A stretch of DNA of 64,000 bases from an uncultured Coxiella sp. (lineage in GTDB: Bacteria; Pseudomonadota; Gammaproteobacteria; Coxiellales; Coxiellaceae), in the NCBI GenBank assembly GCA_902623005.1, contig CACNSC010000001.1, positions 1 through 64,000 on the forward strand, read 5' to 3'. The translations under genes were made by a program, and so were the position numbers. This document shows positions 54,442-63,176 of the stretch, in pieces (the first letter of the stretch is position 1; each line of letters opens with the position of its first letter). Below the pieces are notes generated by a model. It was not told where the DNA came from, searched no databases, and saw nothing but the letters and a program-made list of their open reading frames with translations.

Positions 54442-55749
54442 TTGTCTGTTCATAAGCAATCAATTCAGCAAACCCGTATATCTCGACATTCGATGACACT
54501 GGCATGGTTTGTTTGCGGATTAGCAGCACTGTTTTATTGTTACGAGTACTTATTACGCATTCAACAAAGTGTCATGATGCCGCAGCTCATGGCATATTTT
54601 CATGCCAGCGCCGAGCAAATTGGTATCTTGTCGGCGATGTATTATTACGCTTACACGCCGTTGCAGTTGGTCGTTGCAGTCCTAACCGACTATTACGGAT
54701 CGCGAAAAATGTTATTGTTTGCATTGTTCAACTGTGTTGTTGGTTGTTTTATCTTTGCCAAGAGTCATTTTCTTTGGCAAGCAGATACGGGCCGGCTGTT
54801 GATAGGGCTTGGCAGTGCCTTTGCATTTGTTGCTACTTTGCGTCTAGCTGCGATGTGGTTGCCAAAGCGCTACTTTGCTTTGTTTGTTGGTCTAACTACC
54901 TCACTCGGTATGCTCGGTGCGATGGGCGGAGATATCGGTATGAGTTGGGCCGTTGAGCGGTTTGGTTGGTTAAGTGTGATTTATATCGGAATGGGTGTTG
55001 GTCTGTGTCTGGTGCCATTGTTCTACCTTTTTGTGCACGAAAACACAGTGACAACTATCCATGAAGAGTCGCGCTTAGGCTGGCGATTTTATGCGGCAGG
55101 ATTGCTCAAGGCGTTGATGCAACGCCAAATCCTTTTGCTGGGTGTTATTGGCTGTTCAATGTATTTTTCACTGTCAGTGTTTGCAGACATGTGGGGTATT
55201 GCATATATTCAGCAGTTGGCGCATTTATCGAAAGTTCATGCGGCATCATTGAATGCCTTAGTGTATTTGGGCTGGTTATTAGGTGCACCGTTACACGGTT
55301 ATTGTTCTAACTTCGTTAAAGATACTCGTTGGTATTTATGCATTAACTGCCTACTGGCTGCTTTCGTATTCTTCTTTCTACTGATGATGGCTCACTCGGT
55401 GGTAGCTATTTCAGCAGCATTATTCGGATTTGGTTTTTTTGCCAGTGCCGAGGTGATTTGTTTTATGTTGGCTAAAGACAGTTTACCTAAGGAGTTGACT
55501 GCAACCGCTATTGGTGTGCTCAATGCCTGGGTCATGCTGGGTGGCTTAATTGTTTTACCACTAATTGGAAAAAGCTTAGATCAGCATTGGGCAGGCAGTA
55601 TCAAACAGGGTATTCATGTGTATTCGGTTTCCGGCTATACCCATGCTTTTCTGGGTGTATTATGCATGCTGCTGTTGTCTGCAATGATTTCATTGTATCT
55701 CAAGCCGCACAACACGTCACAACAACATCAATTGAAGGAGATTGCATGA
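54442..55749 (+). CDS. Major facilitator superfamily transporter
   Basis: A 435-aa protein with twelve predicted membrane helices and the MFS loop motif DYYGSRKMLLF between helices 2 and 3. Other family features are GRLLIGLGSAFAFVATLRL and GALMGDIG-like GAMGGDIGMSWAVERFGW. Translation seems to begin at TTG (54442), seven bases after GGAG; no ATG occurs until MTLAWFV (residue 18), which is an alternative. Similar carriers are numerous in Legionella relatives, where some import amino acids or nucleosides. The substrate cannot be read here. Its stop overlaps the sdhE start. Confidence 0.88.
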   Translation: MSVHKQSIQQTRISRHSMTLAWFVCGLAALFYCYEYLLRIQQSVMMPQLMAYFHASAEQIGILSAMYYYAYTPLQLVVAVLTDYYGSRKMLLFALFNCVVGCFIFAKSHFLWQADTGRLLIGLGSAFAFVATLRLAAMWLPKRYFALFVGLTTSLGMLGAMGGDIGMSWAVERFGWLSVIYIGMGVGLCLVPLFYLFVHENTVTTIHEESRLGWRFYAAGLLKALMQRQILLLGVIGCSMYFSLSVFADMWGIAYIQQLAHLSKVHAASLNALVYLGWLLGAPLHGYCSNFVKDTRWYLCINCLLAAFVFFFLLMMAHSVVAISAALFGFGFFASAEVICFMLAKDSLPKELTATAIGVLNAWVMLGGLIVLPLIGKSLDQHWAGSIKQGIHVYSVSGYTHAFLGVLCMLLLSAMISLYLKPHNTSQQHQLKEIA

Positions 55750-56015
55750 CCGTGAGACAAGAATATTCGCTACAGGCGATGCGATGGATGGCTCGCCGAG
55801 GGATGTTGGAACTGGATTTATTATTTAATCAGTTCATAGACAGTCACTTTGATCAATTAAGTCATGATCAAATGCAATCTTTAGTCGACATGTTAAAGGA
55901 GCAAGACCCAACTTTGTATGATTGGTTTTTTTCTTCAAAAAAACCTGAGCGCCCCGATTGGATTGAGCTAGTTAAGCTGATCAAGCAACACAGTCAATCT
56001 CAATCTCACGATTGA
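55746..56015 (+). CDS. sdhE: FAD assembly factor SdhE
   Basis: Small protein that helps attach FAD covalently to the succinate dehydrogenase flavoprotein. The 89-aa product is all-helical and contains the family motif RRGMLELD (residues about 17-24), followed by HDQMQSLVDMLKEQDPTLYDWFF. The ATG at 55746 overlaps the stop of the transporter gene (ATGA). The larger open frame starting at 55587 is just this gene extended backwards over its neighbour. Confidence 0.93.
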   Translation: MTVRQEYSLQAMRWMARRGMLELDLLFNQFIDSHFDQLSHDQMQSLVDMLKEQDPTLYDWFFSSKKPERPDWIELVKLIKQHSQSQSHD

Positions 56016-56032
56016 ACTTTATAAGGATCGTC

Positions 56033-57049
56033 ATGTTTCGCCAGCTTGCTGCAATTTTCTTGGGTGCATGCTCACTGATACACCCGATGTTTTCAGTTGC
56101 CGCAGTGCAGATCTATGCGCACCGTGGTACCCGAGTATATTTCCCTGAAAGTAGTATGAGTGCCTATAAATTTGCAATACATATGGGCGCTGACTGGCTG
56201 GATGCTGATTTGCATTTAACCAAAGACGGTCAATTGGTCGTCATTCATGATGACACCTTATCTCCAGACATGATTAAACGAAAAGATGGCCACTGGGTCG
56301 CGCCAAACGTTGCCATTTCTGATCTCACTCTTAAGCAGTTACAACAATACACGCTGTCTTCTCCCCGGCCCGATTCCGAATTATCACGTCTTTTCCCGTT
56401 GGTGCGTGATACGCCGAATGCCACAGTGTCAACGCTTAATGAAGTGGTCAGCACCATGGATGAATATGCGGGTTATCCAGTTCGTTGGCAGCTAGAAATC
56501 AAAACGAATCCGCAGGCAGCTGATTTGAAAGGCTATGCGACGCTGACAAAAAAAGTAGTTCAGTTTATTCAGTCGCACCAGATGGTGGATCGCGTTGAGG
56601 TTCAAGCATTTGATTGGCGCGTATTGCAGCTCATTCATCAGTTAAACTCGAAGATTCACACGGCAGCCTTATTGGATCGATACACAGTGTCATTGCAACG
56701 AGAAAAATCATCACTGGATGGTATCTGGACAGCGGGCCTTATGCCAGAAGATTTCGATTGGAACTATGCTCGAATGGCTGCCTCATTGGGTGCGACGTGC
56801 TTAGAGCCCTACGAGATGGATGCAACTGAGGAGATGGTCAAACAAGCTCATGCCTTGGGTCTAAAAGTGGTGACTTGGCATTGGGCAGAGCAACAGGGCG
56901 CTTGGAGTGATTGGCGGCGCACCCAAGAGTTGGTGACTTGGGGTGTTGATGGGTTAATTGTTGATGATCTTGCCAGTGCAGAGGCAATGTTGGTTCAACA
57001 ACGGCAAACACGACAATGCAATGCGTCTTTGCCAGTTATGCGTGGGTGA
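56033..57049 (+). CDS. Exported glycerophosphodiester phosphodiesterase
   Basis: GDPD-family enzyme that splits glycerophosphodiesters into glycerol-3-phosphate and an alcohol. The start at 56033 follows AAGGA and gives a signal peptide (MFRQLAAIFLGACSLIHPMF, cleavage near SVAA), so the 338-aa product is periplasmic or exported. Active-site residues are visible: IYAHRGTRVYFPESSMSAY, the metal-binding pair in DWLDADLHLTKDG, and VVIHDDT. A C-terminal VTWHWAEQQG and GVDGLIVDDL complete the barrel. It is closer to GlpQ in location than to cytoplasmic UgpQ. Confidence 0.92.
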   Translation: MFRQLAAIFLGACSLIHPMFSVAAVQIYAHRGTRVYFPESSMSAYKFAIHMGADWLDADLHLTKDGQLVVIHDDTLSPDMIKRKDGHWVAPNVAISDLTLKQLQQYTLSSPRPDSELSRLFPLVRDTPNATVSTLNEVVSTMDEYAGYPVRWQLEIKTNPQAADLKGYATLTKKVVQFIQSHQMVDRVEVQAFDWRVLQLIHQLNSKIHTAALLDRYTVSLQREKSSLDGIWTAGLMPEDFDWNYARMAASLGATCLEPYEMDATEEMVKQAHALGLKVVTWHWAEQQGAWSDWRRTQELVTWGVDGLIVDDLASAEAMLVQQRQTRQCNASLPVMRG

Positions 57050-57056
57050 TGCAAAG

Positions 57057-57869
57057 ATGCGGTTAACGGCATTAAATAGTCTGATGTTTGCAAATTTCCT
57101 AGCTGTGGAAGCTAAATCGCGGTGTGATAGCAGCACGATAATTTCAGATGGTGATACCTGTTATGCGTCAATATCGCAATTATTACCGACGCAACTGTAT
57201 GTGGGTTTGGATGAGGTATCAGCTAAGCTAGAGCAATTACAATGGTATGACACGGGCGAGAAACCTTGCTATGACAGCGCTGATCAGGCGCTTAATGCTG
57301 CCGGAGTGATGGTGGTGCAGGCAGTGGACTGTAAGCATCTGTATATTGCCGATGGTCATCACACGGTACGCACAGCATGGCAGTATTTTGAAGATCCAGA
57401 TTATGCAATCAAAGTTGAAGTGATTAGCAGTTACTGCCAACAGCCACTGCAGGATGAGATGTTTTGGAGTGAGATGATTAATCAATCGTATGCATTTCCT
57501 TATGAATTATCCCCTCAAGGTGATTTAAAACAAATCAGTGCTAAAGCATTAAGTGAGCAAGTTCCTGATTCAATATTATCGATGAATGACTGGTGGTTTC
57601 GATCATTGGCTTATATGGTTAAAAGCTTTGGTGATTTTCATCCGTTGAAGAATCAACAAGGTCAATCAATTCCATATGGTAAATTTTTCGAGGGCCAATG
57701 TTTGAAAGATTATGGTATAAAGCCGCAAAATATCACACGTGCGTTGGTTGGCTATGCCGGCACATTGTTTGATAACACAGAGTGGGTTAGGCTTGTCTGC
57801 CAACTAGAAGTGGCTCCGGTGCGACGCTCCATTGATGATGCTATAGAGCGTGATTTGTCTTGTAACTAG
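57057..57869 (+). CDS. ParB-like (ParBc_2-type) domain protein
   Basis: A 270-aa protein with a ParB-like fold: LLPTQLYVGLDEVSAKLEQL is followed by KHLYIADGHHTVRTAWQYF, the family's DGHHT signature. The start at 57057 gives a seven-base gap after the phosphodiesterase gene; an overlapping earlier start at 56958 is less likely. The first 20 residues (MRLTALNSLMFANFLAVEA) are weakly signal-like. Members of this family are annotated as ParB-like nucleases or as small-molecule-binding proteins and often lack experimental function. Coupling to the phosphodiesterase suggests one transcript. Confidence 0.7.
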   Translation: MRLTALNSLMFANFLAVEAKSRCDSSTIISDGDTCYASISQLLPTQLYVGLDEVSAKLEQLQWYDTGEKPCYDSADQALNAAGVMVVQAVDCKHLYIADGHHTVRTAWQYFEDPDYAIKVEVISSYCQQPLQDEMFWSEMINQSYAFPYELSPQGDLKQISAKALSEQVPDSILSMNDWWFRSLAYMVKSFGDFHPLKNQQGQSIPYGKFFEGQCLKDYGIKPQNITRALVGYAGTLFDNTEWVRLVCQLEVAPVRRSIDDAIERDLSCN

Positions 57870-57932
57870 GATCAATGCTGCAACTGATAAGTTCTCGGAG
57901 TTTTCATAAATTCTTTAAAAGCCAATCATAAG

Positions 57933-58520
57933 ATGAGTAAGTTAGTGATTGAATTGAAAGCAGATCATTTATTAGGAGAGGGCTGTACTAAATATTGTTA
58001 TCAGCACCCTTTGAATAGTAATCAAGTTATAAAGATCATCAAAAACGGTGCATCTGAGTCACAATCGCGTCGTTATTTGGTGCGCATGAAGCGTGAAATT
58101 AATACATTGAAGCAAGCCATTAAAATTAATCAACTGCAATCATATTTTCCCGCGTATCATGGCAGTGTCGCGACTAATCTAGGGCGTGGATTTATTTTTG
58201 ATAAAGTAGATTTTCATCAAGATATTTTTAAATCGCGTTGCATGATGACTGTGACTGCATACAGACAAATCAAGCAAGTGATTCGTGATCTTATAAGTCA
58301 CGATGTTGCTTTTTGTCCTGACTTGATTCGCAATCTGTTTATCAATCAACGCACTCAGCAACTGTATTTTTTAGATGGGTTGGGTTGTAAATATTTTATT
58401 CCGGCGACACTATCACCGTTTCCTAAGGTGATAAGACGGTGTTTGATGAAGCGTATGATTAAAAAACACATTTTACGCGATCTTAAAATTCTGTATCGTC
58501 AGTCGGTATTAATGAAATAA
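57933..58520 (+). CDS. YrbL-like protein kinase-fold protein
   Basis: A 195-aa protein of the YrbL (PhoP-regulated) family, which has a minimal kinase fold. LLGEGCTKYCYQHPLNSNQVIKIIK gives a short glycine-rich loop and the ATP-binding Lys (KIIK). YLVRMKREINTLKQ supplies the helix-C region, and FLDGLGCKYFIP holds a DGLG resembling DFG. The HRD motif is degenerate (ISHDVAFCPDLIRNLF, with the Asp and Asn kept). Function is poorly known even in E. coli; a link to lipopolysaccharide or envelope stress has been suggested. The gene follows in the same direction as the phosphodiesterase and ParB-like genes. Confidence 0.78.
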   Translation: MSKLVIELKADHLLGEGCTKYCYQHPLNSNQVIKIIKNGASESQSRRYLVRMKREINTLKQAIKINQLQSYFPAYHGSVATNLGRGFIFDKVDFHQDIFKSRCMMTVTAYRQIKQVIRDLISHDVAFCPDLIRNLFINQRTQQLYFLDGLGCKYFIPATLSPFPKVIRRCLMKRMIKKHILRDLKILYRQSVLMK

Positions 58521-58570
58521 AGTCGTCGAGCTAAAACATCCAATCAATTAATAAATTAATCTTCGTATGA

Positions 58571-59887
58571 TCAAGTACCACTAATCGGTGCTTGAAAATC
58601 AGTTTCACATTGTTTGAAGATATCGCGTTTACAGCACGATAAAGGAAACACGGTTAGAGCAGGAATTACTTGGCACGGGTTCATATCTTGTATTTTACTA
58701 TCAGGTTGATTGATACACCTTAATATAAATTTTAATTCATGCAGTGCATAAAGGGTAAGTACTGGGTTGCTCTCAGCAATGTTGCTATTGTCTAGGATCC
58801 GATTAATCGCAGAATGTAATGTTTCATTTCTTATGCCAGTGAGCGAGATGGGTTTCTTAACTGCTTGCGTGATTAGTGCGTTGACTTTTTTAGTGGCAGC
58901 AAATAATGCGAATACAAAAAGAGGAATTATCGATACCAGTATCATGCTATTAGAGAGATCTTTCTGATTATTGTGATGAAGGTAGTCTGTTAGTCCTTCG
59001 GCGCCACCCGCTGCAGATTCAGTTGCAGTGACCAGTGCAGTTAAGGTTGGTGCAATGTATGAAAAATATTGTGGGTCAATCGGCCAGGTCAGTTCAGTAG
59101 ACCTCGGTAAAAACACTTTTGCTGAGAAGGCGTACCCTGAAAAAATAATTGATCCTACACTGAGAGATGTAAATAATAATGTAGCGATTTCTACCCACGA
59201 TTCACCAATAATATGATTAAAACATTGACCGGGATCAGCCAGTTTTTCGTCATTATTCGGATTACATAGGTTTAAAGCAATAGCCATGATAAAGCCACAT
59301 GACATGGTTGAAAAAACAAATTTAAGTGCACAAAAATATTGATAATATGAATATGAACTCCATGGGGAATTAATTTCAAACATATCGGCTATGATTGAGC
59401 AGCTTATCGATAAGACGTTGGAGGTAAAGCTAAGATTAAGCTCATCTTCTGTCGATGCTCTCGCCAATGAAATAGCAGCAATTGCCATAATCGCGAGTGC
59501 GATTAGCTCTGGTATCAGTTTAGGATTGACATCTCGACGTAGTGTACGAACTTCAGGAAATTGCATGTCCTCAAATTTTAGTTGATTGATCCGATACACA
59601 AGGCTGACACACACTGCACTAGCAGAAACAAACCAAATTAAGTGTTGTTGACGATAGGCGGCATAAAGATTTGTTATTAATTCAAAACATGCAATCAGTG
59701 TTTCGCCCATGGCAGCATAGTTTTCTAGAAATGATTGGCAGCCACAATTGGATTCACGTTGTAACTTTTTGTTGTATAACTCAATGATCTGGTCCAATTG
59801 TTGAATAGCCGTTGCGAGGGTGGCATCGCTACTGATGCCACGAGTCAATGGTTGGTAAAGATCGGGTTGTGTCACATGAATGGTCAT
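58571..59887 (-). CDS. Multi-pass membrane protein of unknown function
   Basis: A 438-aa protein with about eight hydrophobic segments (for example HLIWFVSASAVCVSLVY, LIPELIALAIMAIAAISLA, FVFSTMSCGFIMAIALNLC, MILVSIIPLFVFALFAA). It has a hydrophilic N-terminal arm of about 80 residues and a Cys-rich C-terminal tail (CCKRDIFKQCETD). Twelve or more Cys are spread along the chain. No family is recognised. The number of helices, a soluble tail and the absence of conserved transporter motifs make a transport role unproven. It may be lineage-specific. The start is the first ATG in frame (MTIHVTQPD). Confidence 0.6.
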   Translation of the reverse strand: MTIHVTQPDLYQPLTRGISSDATLATAIQQLDQIIELYNKKLQRESNCGCQSFLENYAAMGETLIACFELITNLYAAYRQQHLIWFVSASAVCVSLVYRINQLKFEDMQFPEVRTLRRDVNPKLIPELIALAIMAIAAISLARASTEDELNLSFTSNVLSISCSIIADMFEINSPWSSYSYYQYFCALKFVFSTMSCGFIMAIALNLCNPNNDEKLADPGQCFNHIIGESWVEIATLLFTSLSVGSIIFSGYAFSAKVFLPRSTELTWPIDPQYFSYIAPTLTALVTATESAAGGAEGLTDYLHHNNQKDLSNSMILVSIIPLFVFALFAATKKVNALITQAVKKPISLTGIRNETLHSAINRILDNSNIAESNPVLTLYALHELKFILRCINQPDSKIQDMNPCQVIPALTVFPLSCCKRDIFKQCETDFQAPISGT

Positions 59888-60082
59888 TAGCTTCTATTGA
59901 GAATTGTATTGTGAAATCTCTTGCATAAATTCAATGGAAGCTAATTATATATAAATAGCATTTTAACGCCAGGTATCATGAAAAAACATTAAATTTTCCG
60001 ACTATTTAATCTTTTTTTAAGTTGAGGGTATCGTATGTCTTTTAAGTGAAGAGAAAAAAATTAACGATTTTAATAGCTTCAC

Positions 60083-60931
60083 TTAAAGCACTTCATGGAT
60101 AAAATTTTTCAGTAAAAATGCCGGGCTATCGAGCACTCGGCTGATATCTGTAAGACCAAAAAATTTCCACGGCACAAATATCATTCCATATAAAAGAGTT
60201 AGTAATAAAGCTACAGGGGCGACATGACCTACCCATGACTTCTTGTTTGATAGAGCGGTCCAACATAGAACAATTAAAACCACATAAGTAATAATAGCAA
60301 TACCATCAATGGGTTGATTATAGGGTGTCAAATTGAAAATGGATGTTGGTGATTTTCCAAGACGGCTTAAAATCAATTGCGCAATAATAAAGAGACAACG
60401 ATAAATTGCTGCTGAGCATAAAATCACGATGCTCTGAGTAATTAAGCTATGGTGTAATCTCAATTGTTTTCTTCTGATAGAAGTGATCGCAGTGATAATC
60501 GTAAAAATAAAAAACCAAGGTAATGCAACATACATGAGCTGATTAAAAGGAGTTTTCATCGCAATGATGGCAATAACTTCACCAATAATAAAAAAAACTA
60601 TGCTGAGTAGCAGTATTAAGTAGCCAATTGCTCGATGAGTATGAGTATTTACCCATTGGTACTGACGTAAGATTATTTGTACTGCCATTGTCACTAATAC
60701 AATTGCTGATATTAGCATGTGTGCATCGACCAAAGTGTAAGTATAAAACTTAAAGTGTCCAATCTTTAGTAAGGTATTAGGAACAGTAAATCCACCCAGC
60801 CCAATTGTTTGTGTTTTGATGTATTTGATTGCCGTCAGCGTGAAAGCGAGGTTACTTAATAAGCAGATTAAAATGATTATTACTTGAGATCGATTTAATT
60901 GGCTTGGTTGGTTATTGGCTAATTTTTCCAT
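60083..60931 (-). CDS. DUF2306-like membrane protein
   Basis: A 282-aa protein with seven or eight membrane helices. The central part (VDAHMLISAIVLVTMAVQII, then THTHRAIGYLILLLSIVFFI) has the His-containing pattern of DUF2306 membrane proteins, in which conserved His residues may hold a metal or heme. A second His pair occurs in LRLHHSLITQS. The family assignment is from the pattern alone. It lies between the orphan membrane protein and relA on the same strand. Confidence 0.6.
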   Translation of the reverse strand: MEKLANNQPSQLNRSQVIIILICLLSNLAFTLTAIKYIKTQTIGLGGFTVPNTLLKIGHFKFYTYTLVDAHMLISAIVLVTMAVQIILRQYQWVNTHTHRAIGYLILLLSIVFFIIGEVIAIIAMKTPFNQLMYVALPWFFIFTIITAITSIRRKQLRLHHSLITQSIVILCSAAIYRCLFIIAQLILSRLGKSPTSIFNLTPYNQPIDGIAIITYVVLIVLCWTALSNKKSWVGHVAPVALLLTLLYGMIFVPWKFFGLTDISRVLDSPAFLLKNFIHEVL

Positions 60932-60984
60932 GGCTTTAATTGATTGGTCTAATTCCTTGATGGTTTATGCGATAGTTGAAAAAT

Positions 60985-63174
60985 TTAAGTCCTACTGACA
61001 CTTGTTACGGCTTTCAAATGTTGAATGGATTGTATAATACTTTGAGGTTGAATCGCAGCTTTTACTTGAACGGTTATTCGGATGAAGGCGGTACAAGAGA
61101 TCGTGTCAAGACTCGATTGCATACCGATTAAATTACAAGAATTCTTCGACAGAACATTGGTAATATCACGAATCAACTCTGGTCTGTCTGCGGCCTCGAT
61201 GAGGAGCTCAATCATATAATCACTGAGTGAGTTATTACGCCAGCTGACCGCCGTTAAACGCTCGGGTTGTTTTTTAAGTGCAAATTTAACATTCCCGCAA
61301 TTGATCTTATGAATACTGATACCACGCCCCTTGGTCACATAGCCGATGATATCATCACCTGGTATTGGTTTGCAGCAGCGTGCTAGCGTAGTTAGTGTAT
61401 CTCCTACACCCTCAATGATACCTTGTGATTTGATAGGCCTGAGTGTTTTATTGAAGTCATGGGCCGTAACTTCTGTAGGTTCTTCTGCCTCGGCTGGGTT
61501 CGTCAGGTGTTGAATTACCTTAATCAATGGGATGTCACCAGAGCCCAGTTTGATAAAAAACTCTTCGCTGCCTTGTAAACTGGTAAATCGCACGGCGTCA
61601 TTCAGCGCTTCTTTGGTGAGTTGATGCTTTTTACGAGTTTTATCCCACAGCTCTTGCCCCATCTCAAGATGACGACCAGCATTCTGCTTTCTAAACCAAG
61701 CTTTGATTTTCTGTCGTGCTTGTTGAGTGGTAACGTAGCCTGAATGCGGACTTAGCCAATCTAAACTGGGCTGATCAATTTTACCGGTACGGATTTCTAT
61801 GCGATCACCCGTCTTGAGCGATTGAGTCAGCGGTTCGATTTTTCCATTGATAATTGCGCCTTTGCAGCGATTACCAACTTCGGTGTGGACGTAATAGGCA
61901 AAGTCTAGCGGCGTTGCGCCGGTTGGTAGATCATACACATCACCTTGGGGTGTGAAGACATAAACTCGATCTTCAAAAAGTCGCTGATACTCATTGTTAT
62001 CTTCTGAGGTGTGATCATTGGATAGATCTTTCTGCCAATCGATCACCTGGCGTAAGGTTGCTATTTTTTCTTCATAGGAGACTTTGTTCGAGCTTCCTTC
62101 TTTGTACTTCCAATGTGCAGCAACGCCGAGTTCAGCTGATTCATGCATGGCATGCGTACGAATTTGTATTTCAACATTGAGTGTCTCATGAACATTGACA
62201 GCGGTATGAATCGACTGGTAGCCATTGGCTTTTGGTTGAGAAATGTAATCATCAAATTCTTCTCGTATGGATGGCCATTGCGCATGAATGATACCCAGGG
62301 TGGTATAACAGTCACTAATCTCTGGGACCAGGATACGGACTGCACTGGCATCGTATATTTCACCAAAATCAACGTTCTTACGTTGAATCTTTTTGTGAAT
62401 GCTATAGATGTGTTTTGAGCGTCCTGATATATCAATCGGTGAGATTTCGGCATCAGCTAAAAGCTTACTTAGAGTATCCATCACGTCGTTAATGAATAAA
62501 TCGCGCTCTTTTCGCCTGAGTTTTAGCGATTTAGACAGGGTACTGTAAGTCTCGGGTGCAAGGTAGCGGAAAGAAAAATCCTCCAGTTGCCATTTAAGTT
62601 GGCCCATTCCAAGACGATTGGCGAGTGGTGCATATAAATCCATGGTGTGTTGCGCCAGAGCATGTTGGGTCTCTGTATCGGCTAATTTAATGCGCTGTAA
62701 TTCGATAATCTGCTGTGCCAGTTTAAGCAATACAATGCGCGCATCATCAATGATTGCTAACAGCATTTTTCGTAGGTTATCGATATGCTGGGGATTATGC
62801 TCTAGCTTATTGGCATGCATGCCTTCTGCTTGAGTCATCTTATTGACACCAGCAATCAGACGAGTGATGTTGGGGTGAAAATTGCTATCTATCATCTCAT
62901 GATTCATTTCGTGATGTTCGATAGTTGGTAGAATCAAGGCGCAAACTAGTGTGTGCGTATCGCTATTCATCGGTAACAGTACATCAGCAATCGCTAGACC
63001 TAAATGAGCGGTGGGGTGGCGTGTTATGGTTACAGCATTGTGCACCTGAATGAAATCACAGGCCTGCTTGATCAGTTGGTGATTGAGTTTGGGGCTGTAT
63101 TCAGTGAGCTCTTGGTACCAGTCAGTAATATCGCTGGTTTTAAAATCTTGATTTAATCGCTTTTGATTAATCAT
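60985..63174 (-). CDS. relA: GTP pyrophosphokinase RelA
   Basis: Stringent-response enzyme that makes (p)ppGpp when the ribosome meets uncharged tRNA. The 729-aa protein has the RelA domain order: degenerate hydrolase domain (about 50-190; ALILPTIEHHEM stands where active SpoT/Rel proteins have an HD motif), synthetase domain (RSKHIYSIHKKIQRKN, EFDDYISQPKANGYQSIHT), TGS (VYVFTPQGDVYDLPTGATPL), a Cys-rich zinc-finger-like domain (ARCCKPIPGDDIIGYVTKGRG) and a C-terminal ACT domain. The EFDD motif and lost HD motif point to synthetase-only RelA rather than SpoT. It follows rlmD by two bases, an order seen in E. coli. Confidence 0.96.
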   Translation of the reverse strand: MINQKRLNQDFKTSDITDWYQELTEYSPKLNHQLIKQACDFIQVHNAVTITRHPTAHLGLAIADVLLPMNSDTHTLVCALILPTIEHHEMNHEMIDSNFHPNITRLIAGVNKMTQAEGMHANKLEHNPQHIDNLRKMLLAIIDDARIVLLKLAQQIIELQRIKLADTETQHALAQHTMDLYAPLANRLGMGQLKWQLEDFSFRYLAPETYSTLSKSLKLRRKERDLFINDVMDTLSKLLADAEISPIDISGRSKHIYSIHKKIQRKNVDFGEIYDASAVRILVPEISDCYTTLGIIHAQWPSIREEFDDYISQPKANGYQSIHTAVNVHETLNVEIQIRTHAMHESAELGVAAHWKYKEGSSNKVSYEEKIATLRQVIDWQKDLSNDHTSEDNNEYQRLFEDRVYVFTPQGDVYDLPTGATPLDFAYYVHTEVGNRCKGAIINGKIEPLTQSLKTGDRIEIRTGKIDQPSLDWLSPHSGYVTTQQARQKIKAWFRKQNAGRHLEMGQELWDKTRKKHQLTKEALNDAVRFTSLQGSEEFFIKLGSGDIPLIKVIQHLTNPAEAEEPTEVTAHDFNKTLRPIKSQGIIEGVGDTLTTLARCCKPIPGDDIIGYVTKGRGISIHKINCGNVKFALKKQPERLTAVSWRNNSLSDYMIELLIEAADRPELIRDITNVLSKNSCNLIGMQSSLDTISCTAFIRITVQVKAAIQPQSIIQSIQHLKAVTSVSRT

Positions 63175-63176
63175 GC

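Noticed and set aside
54504-54956. 150-codon frame on the same strand as the MFS transporter
   Set aside because: It lies wholly inside the transporter gene in another frame and reads as Cys/Leu-rich nonsense without family features.
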